DNA of 64,000 nucleotides from JAJYVT01 sp027339205 (lineage in GTDB: Bacteria > Actinomycetota > Acidimicrobiia > Acidimicrobiales > RAAP-2): contig DAHWOV010000001.1 of the NCBI GenBank assembly GCA_027339205.1, positions 7,365 through 71,364 of the forward strand. Direction: 5' to 3'. The notes beneath the pieces were generated by a model. It did no database searches, was not told the DNA's origin, and was given only the letters and a program-made list of their open reading frames with translations. Positions 33,699 through 42,050 of the stretch are shown piece by piece. The translations under genes and the position numbers were made by a program. Within the stretch, counting starts at the first letter, position 1. The number at the start of each line of letters is the position of its first letter.

Positions 33699-34468
33699 AG
33701 GTGCAAGCGTGCGGGCTCGCCCTGCGGCGGTCTAGGGCCAAAGGTCACCGACCGTGTCAGCGACGCACTCGCTCCTTTAAGGAAGTCATCGACGAATTCG
33801 CTGAGCGTTCGGCAATGGGGATGGAGTCCAGGGCAGTCCATCGACGTCAGGTGAACGGGTCTGAGCCCCGCGGCGGCGGCGCCGTTGACGTCGAAGTGGA
33901 CCGAGTCCCCGACGTACAGGCAGCGCTCGGGGGGGACGTCGAGCACGTCCATCGCAAAGGCGAAGATCGCCGGATCCGGCTTCTCCACCCCCACCACGCA
34001 GGAGTCCACGACGACCGCGACTTCCGGGACGTCTCGTCCGGCTGCCCGCCCCCCGACGGCGCAGATCCCGAACGAGGACAGCTCCGCCTCCATGGTCCCC
34101 GACGCGTTCGAGACGATCGCCAGGGGCACGCCGGTCGCGGCGAGGCGTCGGAGCTGGTCGGCGACGCCGGCGATGGGCACCCATGCGCTGCAGAACGCGT
34201 CACCGAGCGCTGCCGCCGCCGCTGTGCGGTCCGCTTCCGCGACGCCGAAGTACCGGGCGATCGCGCGGTCGGCCTCGAGGAAGTCGCCAGTCGAGACAGC
34301 GTCGATCGTGGCCATACCTACGTAGTGGGCACGTGCGCACTCTTCGTCGCTCGGGCAGACCCCGAAGGGCGCCAAGTGCTTGCGAACGGTTCGGGGATCG
34401 GGCAGGAGAAGCACTCCGCCGGCATCGAGGACGATCCCATCGACCGTGCAACGCGCCTCTCTCCCCAT
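33692..34468 (-). CDS. HAD-superfamily hydrolase
   Basis: About 258 residues. Motif I appears as VLDAGGVLLLPDP (nucleophile Asp; the second Asp of DxD is replaced by Gly, as in YihX-like members). Motif II Ser is in LAIVSNASGTME, motif III Lys in VEKPDPAIF, and motif IV in CLYVGDSVHFDVNGAAAAGL. ATG 34468 places motif I near residue 15, as expected. Likely a small-molecule phosphatase; substrate unknown. Coupled to the following SRPBCC-like gene. Confidence 0.85.
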   Translation of the reverse strand: MGREARCTVDGIVLDAGGVLLLPDPRTVRKHLAPFGVCPSDEECARAHYVGMATIDAVSTGDFLEADRAIARYFGVAEADRTAAAAALGDAFCSAWVPIAGVADQLRRLAATGVPLAIVSNASGTMEAELSSFGICAVGGRAAGRDVPEVAVVVDSCVVGVEKPDPAIFAFAMDVLDVPPERCLYVGDSVHFDVNGAAAAGLRPVHLTSMDCPGLHPHCRTLSEFVDDFLKGASASLTRSVTFGPRPPQGEPARLHLW

Positions 34469-34552
34469 TCGAGCGACGCTAGCCCGTGGGTGCGATGCCA
34501 CTGCCGGCAGGCGGCATCGTCACAGTCTCAGCCGTCACCGCCGTCGTGGGGG

Positions 34553-34608
34553 CAGCTCCAGGAAGGCAGCTCCAGGAAGGCGGCTCCAGGAAGGCGGCTC
34601 CAGGATGG
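34553..34608. repeat. 14-bp tandem repeat, four copies
   Basis: Four consecutive 14-bp units at 34553, 34567, 34581 and 34595: CAGCTCCAGGAAGG twice, then CGGCTCCAGGAAGG and CGGCTCCAGGATGG. The array ends just before the ribosome site (AGGAAGG) of the downstream gene, within its 5' untranslated region. Confidence 0.9.
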
Positions 34609-34622
34609 TATAGGAAGGTGGC

Positions 34623-35525
34623 GTGCTCCTTCTCGGTACGACAGATCATCTGGAGGATCTCGACCGGCAGCTGACGATCGCAGGGGACGTGTCGGTCGAG
34701 GCGATCGCGCTGGCCACCGGAGGCGTTGCGCCGGGCGCCTACGTGCTGGTCGACGGTGACCGGATCGTGAAGGTGGAGGAGTACGGCGTCGCGCCGGTTG
34801 CGTCGATCGGGCTCGGGCGGGGCCAGAGCTTGGCCGCAGCGGACGGCGGACTGCTCGTCGGTCTGGACGGTGCGCGGCTCGCCGAGCTGATGCTCTCCGA
34901 GAGGACGGTCGCGCCGGTCCGCTCGTTCGACTCCGTCCCGGGGCGCGCGGGCTGGGGGAACCCGGCGGGCGAGACGCCGGAGCTTCGGTCGATTGCCGTG
35001 ACCGATGGGGGCACGTGGCTGGTGAACGTGCATGTCGGCGGGGTCTGGCGCTCGGTGGACGCTGGCGAGACGTGGACCGGGGTCGTCCCCCCTGAAGACG
35101 ACGTCCACGAGGTCGCTGCCGCCACAGGCTTGGTGGTCGCCGCGGCGGCTCGAGGGTTCGGGTGGAGCCACGACGACGGGGCCACCTGGCAGTGGACCAC
35201 CGACGGGCTCCATGCGCACTACTGCCGGGCAGCGGCGGTGGCCGGCGGCTCGGCCTACGTGACGGCCTCTACCGGCCCGTCCAGCCGTGACGGGCGTCTC
35301 TACCGCTGCGCGGTCGGGGGGAGCCTCGAGCCCTGCCGGGGGGGGCTGCCCGAGTCGTTTCCGTACAACCTCGACACCGGCTGCCTCGCCGCCCGTCAGG
35401 GCGAAGTGGCGGTCGGCACGCGCGACGGCCAGGTCTGGCGCTCCGGCGACGGTGGTCGGACCTTCGAGATGGTGACCGAGAGGGTCGGCCGCGTGCGTGT
35501 CCTCCGGTTCGGCTCACCACGCTGA
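34623..35525 (+). CDS. Sialidase-like beta-propeller (Asp-box) protein
   Basis: 300 residues. Three Asp-box motifs are visible, SVDAGETW, SHDDGATW and SGDGGRTF, each followed by a variable strand region. This is the pattern of BNR/sialidase-type propellers, also found in photosystem-assembly-like YCF48 proteins. There is no signal peptide, so it is cytosolic. No catalytic sialidase residues (Arg triad, FRIP) are apparent. GTG start follows AGGAAGG by a few bases. Confidence 0.75.
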   Translation: MLLLGTTDHLEDLDRQLTIAGDVSVEAIALATGGVAPGAYVLVDGDRIVKVEEYGVAPVASIGLGRGQSLAAADGGLLVGLDGARLAELMLSERTVAPVRSFDSVPGRAGWGNPAGETPELRSIAVTDGGTWLVNVHVGGVWRSVDAGETWTGVVPPEDDVHEVAAATGLVVAAAARGFGWSHDDGATWQWTTDGLHAHYCRAAAVAGGSAYVTASTGPSSRDGRLYRCAVGGSLEPCRGGLPESFPYNLDTGCLAARQGEVAVGTRDGQVWRSGDGGRTFEMVTERVGRVRVLRFGSPR

Positions 35526-35588
35526 GCGAGCTGTCTCGGAACCACAGGGTCCTTGTCGCAAGGTGCGGGGGGCGTACGATCTCCTCCC

Positions 35589-36011
35589 ATGCCCACTGCA
35601 TCCGAAGTCCTCGCGAAGGTGCCTCTGTTCTCGATGCTCTCCAAGCGGGAGCTGGAAAAGCTTGCCAAGGAGGTCCACGATCGCACGTTCCCTGCGGGGA
35701 CCGTCCTCACCGAGGAGGACGAGTTCGGCACGATCTTCACCGTGATCGCCGAAGGGGAGGCGACGGTCTCGGTGCGTGGGAAGCCCGTGCGCAAGCTCAA
35801 GGAAGGCGACTTCTTCGGCGAGATGGGGCTCATCGATCGCTCCCCGCGCTCTGCCACGGTCAGGGCGGACTCCGAGCTGCGCTGCTTGATGCTGACCCAG
35901 CCGGTGTTCCGGCCGTTCGCCATCACGCACCCCGAGACGATGTGGGCTCTCCTCGAGCTGATGGTGAGGCGGGTGCGCGAGGCCGAGTCGAGGGATCCTG
36001 ACGCCCTCTGA
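35589..36011 (+). CDS. Cyclic-nucleotide-binding domain protein
   Basis: 140 residues, essentially one cNMP-binding domain (PF00027). VLAKVPLFSMLSKRELEKLA opens the fold. The phosphate-binding cassette is FFGEMGLIDRSPRSATVRAD, with the Gly-Glu and Arg that contact the cyclic phosphate, and a C-terminal helix follows. No HTH is attached, so it is not a CRP-like regulator by itself. It may act as a stand-alone sensor or partner domain. ATG 35589 is the first codon of the domain. Confidence 0.85.
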   Translation: MPTASEVLAKVPLFSMLSKRELEKLAKEVHDRTFPAGTVLTEEDEFGTIFTVIAEGEATVSVRGKPVRKLKEGDFFGEMGLIDRSPRSATVRADSELRCLMLTQPVFRPFAITHPETMWALLELMVRRVREAESRDPDAL

Positions 36012-36032
36012 CCATCAAGAGCCCCGTGGACC

Positions 36033-36635
36033 TCAGATCGGCGCGACTGTCTCGTAGTCTGTGCGATCGAGCGGGCGGCCGCTCAGTGTGCCCTTTCCGG
36101 TCGGCACCTTTGCTCTCCTGCCGTCGATGCGGACCGAGACCGACTTGATGCCCGGCAGGATGGTCAGCGTATAGACGAGCTGAGCCATCGCCAGCGCCTG
36201 GTCCTCACCGGTGAGGCTGGTGAAGCCACGGGCCATGTTCACCGTGACCTGCTCTGTCTGGATGCGCAGCAGCGTGAGAGGCGCCGCGGTCGAGATCGGG
36301 CTCTGCAGCCCGTCGGACGCCTCCGCCGAGGTCGGCCCCTGCCCGAGGACGCGCAGCACGCCCGCGGGAGAGACCGGCGCAGGGACCTCCCTGCTGACCG
36401 CGACCAGGCGCTGGGGTCCGTCCAAGTAGATCGTCACGTACTGGCTGGGTACGGCCGGGGACGTCGTCGGCGTCGGGGGACGGAGCAGCCCGTAGGGCAC
36501 GTGCTTGGGGTTGACGATGGTGGGCGAGGCGTCGACGCCCAGTCCGCAAGCCGCGAGGAGCAGCGCGCAGATCGCCGTGCACAAGACGGCGGCCCCGGCG
36601 CGGGCAGGCCGACCGCGCGCCGCGGACCTGTTCAT
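36033..36635 (-). CDS. GerMN-domain lipoprotein, short LpqB-like
   Basis: 200 residues. Signal peptide with lipobox LLLAACG, so a membrane-anchored lipoprotein. The rest is a GerMN-type domain (YVTIYLDGPQRLVAVSREVPAP, LLRIQTEQVTVNMARGF, LVYTLTILPGIKSVSVRIDG). ATG 36635 overlaps the sensor kinase stop as ATGA. Position after mtrA-mtrB matches LpqB, which modulates the MtrB kinase in mycobacteria and streptomycetes. LpqB normally has ~550-600 residues with a C-terminal propeller domain that is absent here. Confidence 0.85.
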   Translation of the reverse strand: MNRSAARGRPARAGAAVLCTAICALLLAACGLGVDASPTIVNPKHVPYGLLRPPTPTTSPAVPSQYVTIYLDGPQRLVAVSREVPAPVSPAGVLRVLGQGPTSAEASDGLQSPISTAAPLTLLRIQTEQVTVNMARGFTSLTGEDQALAMAQLVYTLTILPGIKSVSVRIDGRRAKVPTGKGTLSGRPLDRTDYETVAPI

Positions 36636-38008
36636 CGCGGCTCCACCGGGAGCACGACGCTGAAGCGCGCGCCGCCGGCCGCGCTGTCGCCGACCCGCAC
36701 GCTCCCTCCATGTGCCCGAACGTGCTCTGCCACGAGGGCGAGCCCGAGACCCGATCCGCCGGTGTCGCCGCGCCTTCCCGAGGCCGCGCCGCGGTAGAAC
36801 CTCTCGAAGACGCGCTCGCGCTCTGTGGGACGGATCCCCGGGCCGGCATCGTCGACCGAGATCGTGGCCCAGCCGCCGCCCGTGTGGACGTCCACGCCGA
36901 CCGCGCCGCCCCCATGTGTCTCGGCGTTGTCGAGAAGGTTCAACAGGACCTGCTGGAGGCGGCGCTTGTCGCCGCGCACGATGGTGTCCCGGGCGTCGGG
37001 AGACAAGCTGACCGGGATGCTGGGGTCGTACCCGTCGACGGTCAGCTCGACGAGCTCGACGATGGGGACGTCGGTGAAGTGGAGCACCGCCGCGCCGGCG
37101 TCGATGCTCGCCATCTCGAGGAGCTCCTGGACCATCGTCGAGAACCGGTCCACCTCGACGTGGAGCGTGTCGATGGCTTCGGCGCCCCCTCGAGGGAGCA
37201 GGGACCTGTACGAGTTGAGCAGCTCCACCGAGGCGCCGATCGTGGTGAGCGGAGACCGGAGCTCGTGGGTCACGTCCGATGCGAAGCGGGCGTCGCGCTC
37301 GATGCGCTGCTGGAGGGCGGTCACCATCTCGTTGAAAGACACGACGAGGGGCCGGAGGTCGGGGTCGTCGGGGAGCCGGCGGTCCAGGGTGCCTCCTGCG
37401 ATCTCGGTCGCCACGCTGACGATGTCTCCGAGCGGCCTCACGAGCCGCCGGCTCACCAGCCACCCTGCCAGGACGCCGCCGATCGTCGTCGCGATGGCCA
37501 CGGTGGTGAGGACCGTGGCGACGACCCGCAGCGTCGATGCGAGCGACCCGAGCGGGTGTTCCTCGAAGTACGAGACGCCGATCGCGGGGATCGGCACGCC
37601 GACGGCGAGCGTCGGCGTGCCGTCGAGGACGACGCGCTGATCTGCCACGTTTCCGCGCACGACGGTGCGCATCAGGTCTTTGGGAATGGTCGTGCCGCTG
37701 ACGGCGGCGGAGCTCGCATACCACTGCCCGCCGTGGTAGATGAACGAGTGGACGCCGTTTGCGGTCGTGACGCTCGAGAGCACGCTGCCGATCTTCGTGG
37801 AAGGGGCGCCGAGCTCGACCTTCACCAGCCGAGCGTTGGCGAAGGTCTGGTGCAGGATGCTGATCGTGCGCTGCGAGATCAGCTCCTTGCGGACGAAGTA
37901 GAAGGTGCTGAGCGCCAGCACTGCGGAGACGAGGGCCGCGCCGATCGCGAACGTGACGATCACCCGCGCCTGGAGGCCGAAGTGCCGCCGGCGGCTGCCC
38001 GCGCTCAC
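36632..38008 (-). CDS. mtrB: Sensor histidine kinase, MtrB-like
   Basis: 458 residues. One helix near the N-terminus, an extracytoplasmic loop of ~130 residues and a second helix, then HAMP (RRLVRPLGDIVSVATEIAGG). H-box FASDVTHELRSPLTTI, N-box LLNLLDNAETHG, G1 DDAGPGI, G2 GGSGLGLALV. GTG 38008 overlaps the regulator stop (GTGA). Same order as mtrA-mtrB-lpqB of other actinobacteria, where the system links cell-wall and osmotic state to division. Confidence 0.88.
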   Translation of the reverse strand: MSAGSRRRHFGLQARVIVTFAIGAALVSAVLALSTFYFVRKELISQRTISILHQTFANARLVKVELGAPSTKIGSVLSSVTTANGVHSFIYHGGQWYASSAAVSGTTIPKDLMRTVVRGNVADQRVVLDGTPTLAVGVPIPAIGVSYFEEHPLGSLASTLRVVATVLTTVAIATTIGGVLAGWLVSRRLVRPLGDIVSVATEIAGGTLDRRLPDDPDLRPLVVSFNEMVTALQQRIERDARFASDVTHELRSPLTTIGASVELLNSYRSLLPRGGAEAIDTLHVEVDRFSTMVQELLEMASIDAGAAVLHFTDVPIVELVELTVDGYDPSIPVSLSPDARDTIVRGDKRRLQQVLLNLLDNAETHGGGAVGVDVHTGGGWATISVDDAGPGIRPTERERVFERFYRGAASGRRGDTGGSGLGLALVAEHVRAHGGSVRVGDSAAGGARFSVVLPVEPR

Positions 38009-38688
38009 GGGACGAGCTTGTAGCCCAATCCCCGAACGGTGACGATGAGCTCGGGATTGGAGGGGTCCCGCTCGATCTTCGTACGCAGTCCGCTGATGTG
38101 GTAGTCCACGAGCCGGTCGTCGCCGAAGAAGTCGTAGCCCCAGACCCGTTCGAGGAGCTGGCCCCTCGAGACCACCCATCCGGGCGTGTCCGCAAGCTCG
38201 CAGAGCACGCGGAACTGGGTCAGCGTGAGCGGCACCTCCTCCCCGTCCCGGCGCACGACACCAGCCTCCCGGTGCAGTTCGACGTCGCGGAACCGCTGCA
38301 CCGAGGGATCAGGTGCTGCCGCGGAGGTGCTGCGGCGAAGCAGGGCGCGTATGCGTGCCGACAGCTCCTTTGCGACCACGGGCTTGACGACGTAGTCGTC
38401 CGCGCCGGCTTCGAGCCCGGCGACGACGTCATGGGTGTCCCCGCTCGCCGTCACCATTGCGATGGGGACGTTGGTCGCCCGCCTGATCGCGCGCGTGACC
38501 TCGAAGCCGTCCATGTCCGGGAGGCGGAGGTCGACGAGCACCATGTCCGGCTCACCTTCCTCGAGGCGCCCAAGGCCCTCCTCGCCACTTCGTGCTTCGA
38601 CGACCGTGTACCCCTCCTGCTGCAGGGACAGGGAGAGGACCCCGCGCATGTGGTCGTCGTCCTCGATGAACAGGATGCGGCGTCCCAA
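38005..38688 (-). CDS. mtrA: Response regulator, OmpR family, MtrA-like
   Basis: 227 residues. Receiver domain: acidic triad EDDDH, phospho-acceptor Asp in VDLRLPDMDGFE, Thr in VTASGD, Lys in YVVKPVVAKEL. The winged-helix DNA-binding domain includes LTLTQFRVLCELADTPG, VVSRGQLLERVWGYDF and VDYHISGLRTKIE. TTG start at 38688 is supported by GGAGGG seven bases upstream. It heads the mtrA-mtrB-lpqB-like operon. Confidence 0.88.
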   Translation of the reverse strand: MGRRILFIEDDDHMRGVLSLSLQQEGYTVVEARSGEEGLGRLEEGEPDMVLVDLRLPDMDGFEVTRAIRRATNVPIAMVTASGDTHDVVAGLEAGADDYVVKPVVAKELSARIRALLRRSTSAAAPDPSVQRFRDVELHREAGVVRRDGEEVPLTLTQFRVLCELADTPGWVVSRGQLLERVWGYDFFGDDRLVDYHISGLRTKIERDPSNPELIVTVRGLGYKLVP

Positions 38689-38777
38689 GTCTCGCCCTCC
38701 CTCCTTGTCACGCGTGCGTCTTCGAGTCTCGCCGAACTCACCTCGGTCGGTACGACACCTTCCCTAGATGCACCGGT

Positions 38778-38794
38778 TGTAACGTCACTGTAAC
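38778..38794. promoter_or_regulatory. TGTAAC direct repeat with 11-bp period
   Basis: TGTAAC at 38778-38783 and again at 38789-38794, 11 bp apart (one helical turn), lies between mtrA (start 38688, leftward) and the collagen-like gene (start 38867, rightward). OmpR-family regulators bind such tandem half-sites, so this may be an MtrA site controlling one or both genes. Confidence 0.55.
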
Positions 38795-38866
38795 ACGCAC
38801 CCCGTCAGTTCCTCGATCCCGGCTGAGACCCTTGTCGTCGAAGCGTCGAGACGGAGGAGCGCACGC

Positions 38867-39718
38867 ATGGCATGGGCGCAGGGAAGACTGCCGGAGCGAG
38901 CCGGGGACGAACCGACGGGGCTGATGGTCGTGCCCCCTGACGCGACCGAGCCGGCACCCGATCGAGCGGGGTCGCGCACCAACTGGGGGAAGGGGGCGCT
39001 CGCTGCGCTGATCGTTGCCGCGCTCGCGCTCGGCGCGGGCGGCATGGCGCTCGGGGTGGTCGCGCTGGCTCGCTCCCCCGCGTCGGCGTCCGGTCCGGTG
39101 GGGCCTGCAGGACCCCAAGGTGCCCAGGGGCTCCAAGGCCCGCAGGGGGTCCAAGGTCTGGTGGGCCCGCAAGGGCCCGCCGGGCCCGTGGGCCCGAGGG
39201 GCGTAACCGGCCCGCAAGGCCCCGCAGGACCCCAGGGTGCACGAGGGCCGGCCGGGAAGCCCGGGGTGCCGGGGACGGTCGCGAAGAGCACGATCGTGAC
39301 CGCCTCGGTGCTGAAGTCGGCGGCCGACCCCGTCGCGGGGACGACGCTCAGCGCGTTGACGTCGTGTCCCGCCGGAGACGTCCTGCTCGGCGGCGGCGCC
39401 CGCGTGTCGGAGACCGTGCCCGAGAAGTCGGCGTCCGAGGCGGGCGCAACGCGCACGACAGCCGCAACCCCGACGAGCGCGTCCGCGACGAGCAAGTCCA
39501 GCTCGACGGCTGGAGGTGGCACCTCGCAAGACACGGCGACCCAGAGCGGCGCGCCCTCGACAACGCCGCCTCGCTCGACTGCACGGTCCGGCGGCGTCGC
39601 GTTGGAGTCGTCGTACCCGACGGCGAGCGGATGGCGCACGGTCGCTGTTGTCACCGGGACGCTCACCGGCGGCCAGGTCATGGCCCTGGAGCCCTATGTC
39701 CTGTGCGGCAAGAAGTGA
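38867..39718 (+). CDS. Membrane-anchored collagen-like repeat protein
   Basis: 283 residues. A cytoplasmic N-terminus (~45 residues) is followed by one transmembrane helix (ALAALIVAALALGAGGMALG). A collagen-like region of about 20 Gly-X-Y triplets (residues ~75-138, rich in GPQG and GPAG) follows, then a Ser/Thr/Ala-rich C-terminal domain ending with LEPYVLCGKK. Two or three Cys residues in the C-terminal domain could pair. ATG 38867 follows GGAGGAG. Likely a surface-exposed stalk or adhesin-like protein. Function unknown. Confidence 0.8.
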   Translation: MAWAQGRLPERAGDEPTGLMVVPPDATEPAPDRAGSRTNWGKGALAALIVAALALGAGGMALGVVALARSPASASGPVGPAGPQGAQGLQGPQGVQGLVGPQGPAGPVGPRGVTGPQGPAGPQGARGPAGKPGVPGTVAKSTIVTASVLKSAADPVAGTTLSALTSCPAGDVLLGGGARVSETVPEKSASEAGATRTTAATPTSASATSKSSSTAGGGTSQDTATQSGAPSTTPPRSTARSGGVALESSYPTASGWRTVAVVTGTLTGGQVMALEPYVLCGKK

Positions 39719-39853
39719 GCGGCGGCAGGCGCCGCTCGATCCGCTGAGATCCCCTCGGATCTGGGCGGTGCACCCGCCCGCGAGAGCCAGCCCCATCTCG
39801 CTCGGGCGCGCTAGCGTCCTCGCAAGCGGCAAGCCCGAGGCGATGGAGGCGAG

Positions 39854-40894
39854 GTGCCCAGAGACGCCGTGACGCTGCGCGAGGTGGCGAAGGCAGCCGG
39901 GGTGCACCCGGGTACCGCCTCCCGGGCGCTCAACGAGTCGACGCGCTCGCTCGTCCGCGCAGAGACGGTCGAGCGGGTGAGCGTGGCAGCCCGCGCGCTC
40001 GGCTATAAGCCGAACATGCTGGCCCGCAGCTTCAAGACCCGGCGCACCAACTCTGTGGGGGTCGTCATCCCCGACATCAACAACCCGCTCTTCCCTCCGA
40101 TGGTACGCGGCGTGGAGGGCCGCCTGTTCGAAGACGGCTACGTCGCCTTGCTGGCCAACACGGAGAACGACCCGGACCGCCAGCACCGGATCTTCGAGGG
40201 CATGGTCGACCGGCGCGTCGACGGCATGATCCTCGCCACCGCGCACCGGCACGATGTGGCCGTCGCCGAGCTCGCGGAGGCCGGGATGCCGGTCGTGCTG
40301 TTGAACCGCGTGGTGGAGGGCGGCGGCTTCTCCTCGGTCTCGGTCGACGACGCGCAAGGCATCCGGAAGGTGGTCGAGCACCTGCGCAGCCTGGGCCACG
40401 TGCGGATCGCCCATATCGCTGGGCCGCAGTCCATGTCGACGGGGCACGCGCGCCACCAGAGCTTCCTCTCCTCCATGGAGGAGACGGGTGCTGCTGCAGA
40501 CCCCCGGCTCGTCATGTTCGCGCAGGCGTTCTCGATCTCCGAAGGCGAACGGTGCGCGACCCGGCTCCTCGCGGGCTCGGAGCGACCGAGCGCGATCGTC
40601 GCGGCGAACGACATGCTCGCGCTCGGCTGCTACTCAGCGACCGAGCGCGCCGGCCTGGTGTGCCCGGCCGACATCTCGATCGTAGGGTTCAACGACATGC
40701 CGTTCATCGACCGGCTCAATCCTCCGCTCACCACGGTGCGGATCCCGCACCACGAGCTCGGCGTGCATGCCGCCGAGCTGCTCCTCGCGCAACTTCACGA
40801 TCCGGACGCGCCGATCGCGATCGTCGAGATCGTCCCTGAGCTGATCACGCGCGGCTCGACGGCTCCCGCGCGCGTGCCCACGGCGGCGCCGTAG
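39854..40894 (+). CDS. LacI-family transcriptional regulator
   Basis: 346 residues. N-terminal HTH and hinge TLREVAKAAGVHPGTASRALN and KPNMLARSFKTRRTN, then a periplasmic-binding-like effector domain (VGVVIPDINNPLFPPMVRGVE, SIVGFNDMPFIDRLNPPLTTV). GTG start follows GGAGG at the usual distance. A perfect palindrome of LacI type lies just upstream of the next gene, so that gene is the likely target. The effector is unknown. Confidence 0.9.
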   Translation: MPRDAVTLREVAKAAGVHPGTASRALNESTRSLVRAETVERVSVAARALGYKPNMLARSFKTRRTNSVGVVIPDINNPLFPPMVRGVEGRLFEDGYVALLANTENDPDRQHRIFEGMVDRRVDGMILATAHRHDVAVAELAEAGMPVVLLNRVVEGGGFSSVSVDDAQGIRKVVEHLRSLGHVRIAHIAGPQSMSTGHARHQSFLSSMEETGAAADPRLVMFAQAFSISEGERCATRLLAGSERPSAIVAANDMLALGCYSATERAGLVCPADISIVGFNDMPFIDRLNPPLTTVRIPHHELGVHAAELLLAQLHDPDAPIAIVEIVPELITRGSTAPARVPTAAP

Positions 40895-40933
40895 GCAGCA
40901 CGAGCCGGCGGGCCGGCTCGACGTTGCGAATCC

Positions 40934-40983
40934 TTGACAAGTGGGGCTCGGCTCCACAGACTCGCGGCCGTGCAACCGGTTGC
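40934..40983 (+). promoter_or_regulatory. Promoter with LacI-type operator
   Basis: TTGACA at 40934-40939, a weak -10 (CAGACT) 17 bp later, then the perfect palindrome GCAACCGGTTGC (40972-40983) just downstream of the expected transcription start. The central CG and 12-bp symmetry are typical of LacI-family operators. The next start codon is at 41000. Confidence 0.7.
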
Positions 40984-40999
40984 CAACACAACCGGGGGG

Positions 41000-41944
41000 A
41001 TGACCTTCGGCTGGATCGGCACCGGCCGCATGGGCAGCGCGATGGCGCGTCGCCTCCTCGAGGCGGGGATGGATCTCGCTGTCTACAACCGCACGCCGGA
41101 GAAGGCCGAGATGCTCGTCATGCTTGGTGCCGCGCTGGTCGACGCGGCGGTGGATCTCGCAGGACGCGACGTGGTCTTCATCACGGTTGCGTCGTCCGAC
41201 GACCTGCTCGAGGTGATGTGTGGGACGGGAGGTCTGCTCACGGGACCTTCGGCGCCGTCGATTGTGGTCGACTGCACGACCGTCTCGAGCGAGGCGAGTG
41301 CGAGAGCCCGTGAGCTCGCTGCGGCGCGTGACACGGCCTTCCTCGCGGCGCCGGTGAGCGGCAACCCTGAGGTCGCTTCGGCCGGGAAGCTCACGATGGC
41401 CGTCTCCGGGCCGAAGCGGGCATTCGACGCCGCGTACCCATTCCTTGCGACGGTCGCAGGCGAGGTCACCTACGTCGGTGAGGGCGACGTCGCGCGGCTC
41501 GTCAAGCTGTGCCACAACCTGCTCCTCGGCGTGGTGTTCCAGTCACTCGTCGAAGTGACGGTGCTCGCAGAAAAGGGCGGAGTTCGTCGCCAAGACCTGC
41601 TGGCCTTTCTGAACAGCTCGGTGATGGGGTCGCCGTTCATTGGCTACAAGTCCCGAGCTCTCGTGGACCTGGACTTCTCGCCGACCTTCACGACCCGCCT
41701 GCTCCACAAGGATTTCGCTCTCGGGCTGGATGCGGCCGCAATGCTCGACACCCCGATGCCTTTGGCGGCGCTCGTGCACCAGCTCCTGCAGGTGGGGATC
41801 GGCGAGGGGATCGGCGACAAGGACTTCGCGGCTCTCCTGCAGATCTGCGCAAGAGGTGCGCGTCTCGAGCTCGAGCGCGAAGAGACGGGTGCAGGGGAGG
41901 AGGCCGGCGGGCTGCCCCCGTCGAGGACCACCGAGCACGCGTGA
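41000..41944 (+). CDS. 3-hydroxyisobutyrate-dehydrogenase-family oxidoreductase
   Basis: 314 residues. Rossmann motif GWIGTGRMGSAMARRLLEAG, VYNRTPEKAE (Arg after the second strand suggests NADP), the DCTTVSSE substrate loop, APVSGNPEVASAGKLTMAVSG, and the catalytic Lys in VKLCHNLLLGVVFQS. ATG 41000 is preceded by GGGGGG. Family members reduce or oxidise beta-hydroxy acids such as 3-hydroxyisobutyrate or tartronate semialdehyde. Control by the adjacent LacI regulator suggests a catabolic role for a sugar-derived hydroxy acid. Confidence 0.85.
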   Translation: MTFGWIGTGRMGSAMARRLLEAGMDLAVYNRTPEKAEMLVMLGAALVDAAVDLAGRDVVFITVASSDDLLEVMCGTGGLLTGPSAPSIVVDCTTVSSEASARARELAAARDTAFLAAPVSGNPEVASAGKLTMAVSGPKRAFDAAYPFLATVAGEVTYVGEGDVARLVKLCHNLLLGVVFQSLVEVTVLAEKGGVRRQDLLAFLNSSVMGSPFIGYKSRALVDLDFSPTFTTRLLHKDFALGLDAAAMLDTPMPLAALVHQLLQVGIGEGIGDKDFAALLQICARGARLELEREETGAGEEAGGLPPSRTTEHA

Positions 41945-42050
41945 GGACCGACCAGGGGAAGGTGGAGCCGAAGCGCACCGCTGCCGTGCAGAGCTCGTGA
42001 CGCGCCTCGCAGACGCGAGCCGGCACCGGCGAGGGACTTCGGGAATGGGC

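Noticed and set aside
34553..34608. CRISPR-like array
   Set aside because: This and the other arrays here are direct tandem repeats with no unique spacers, and no cas genes are present.
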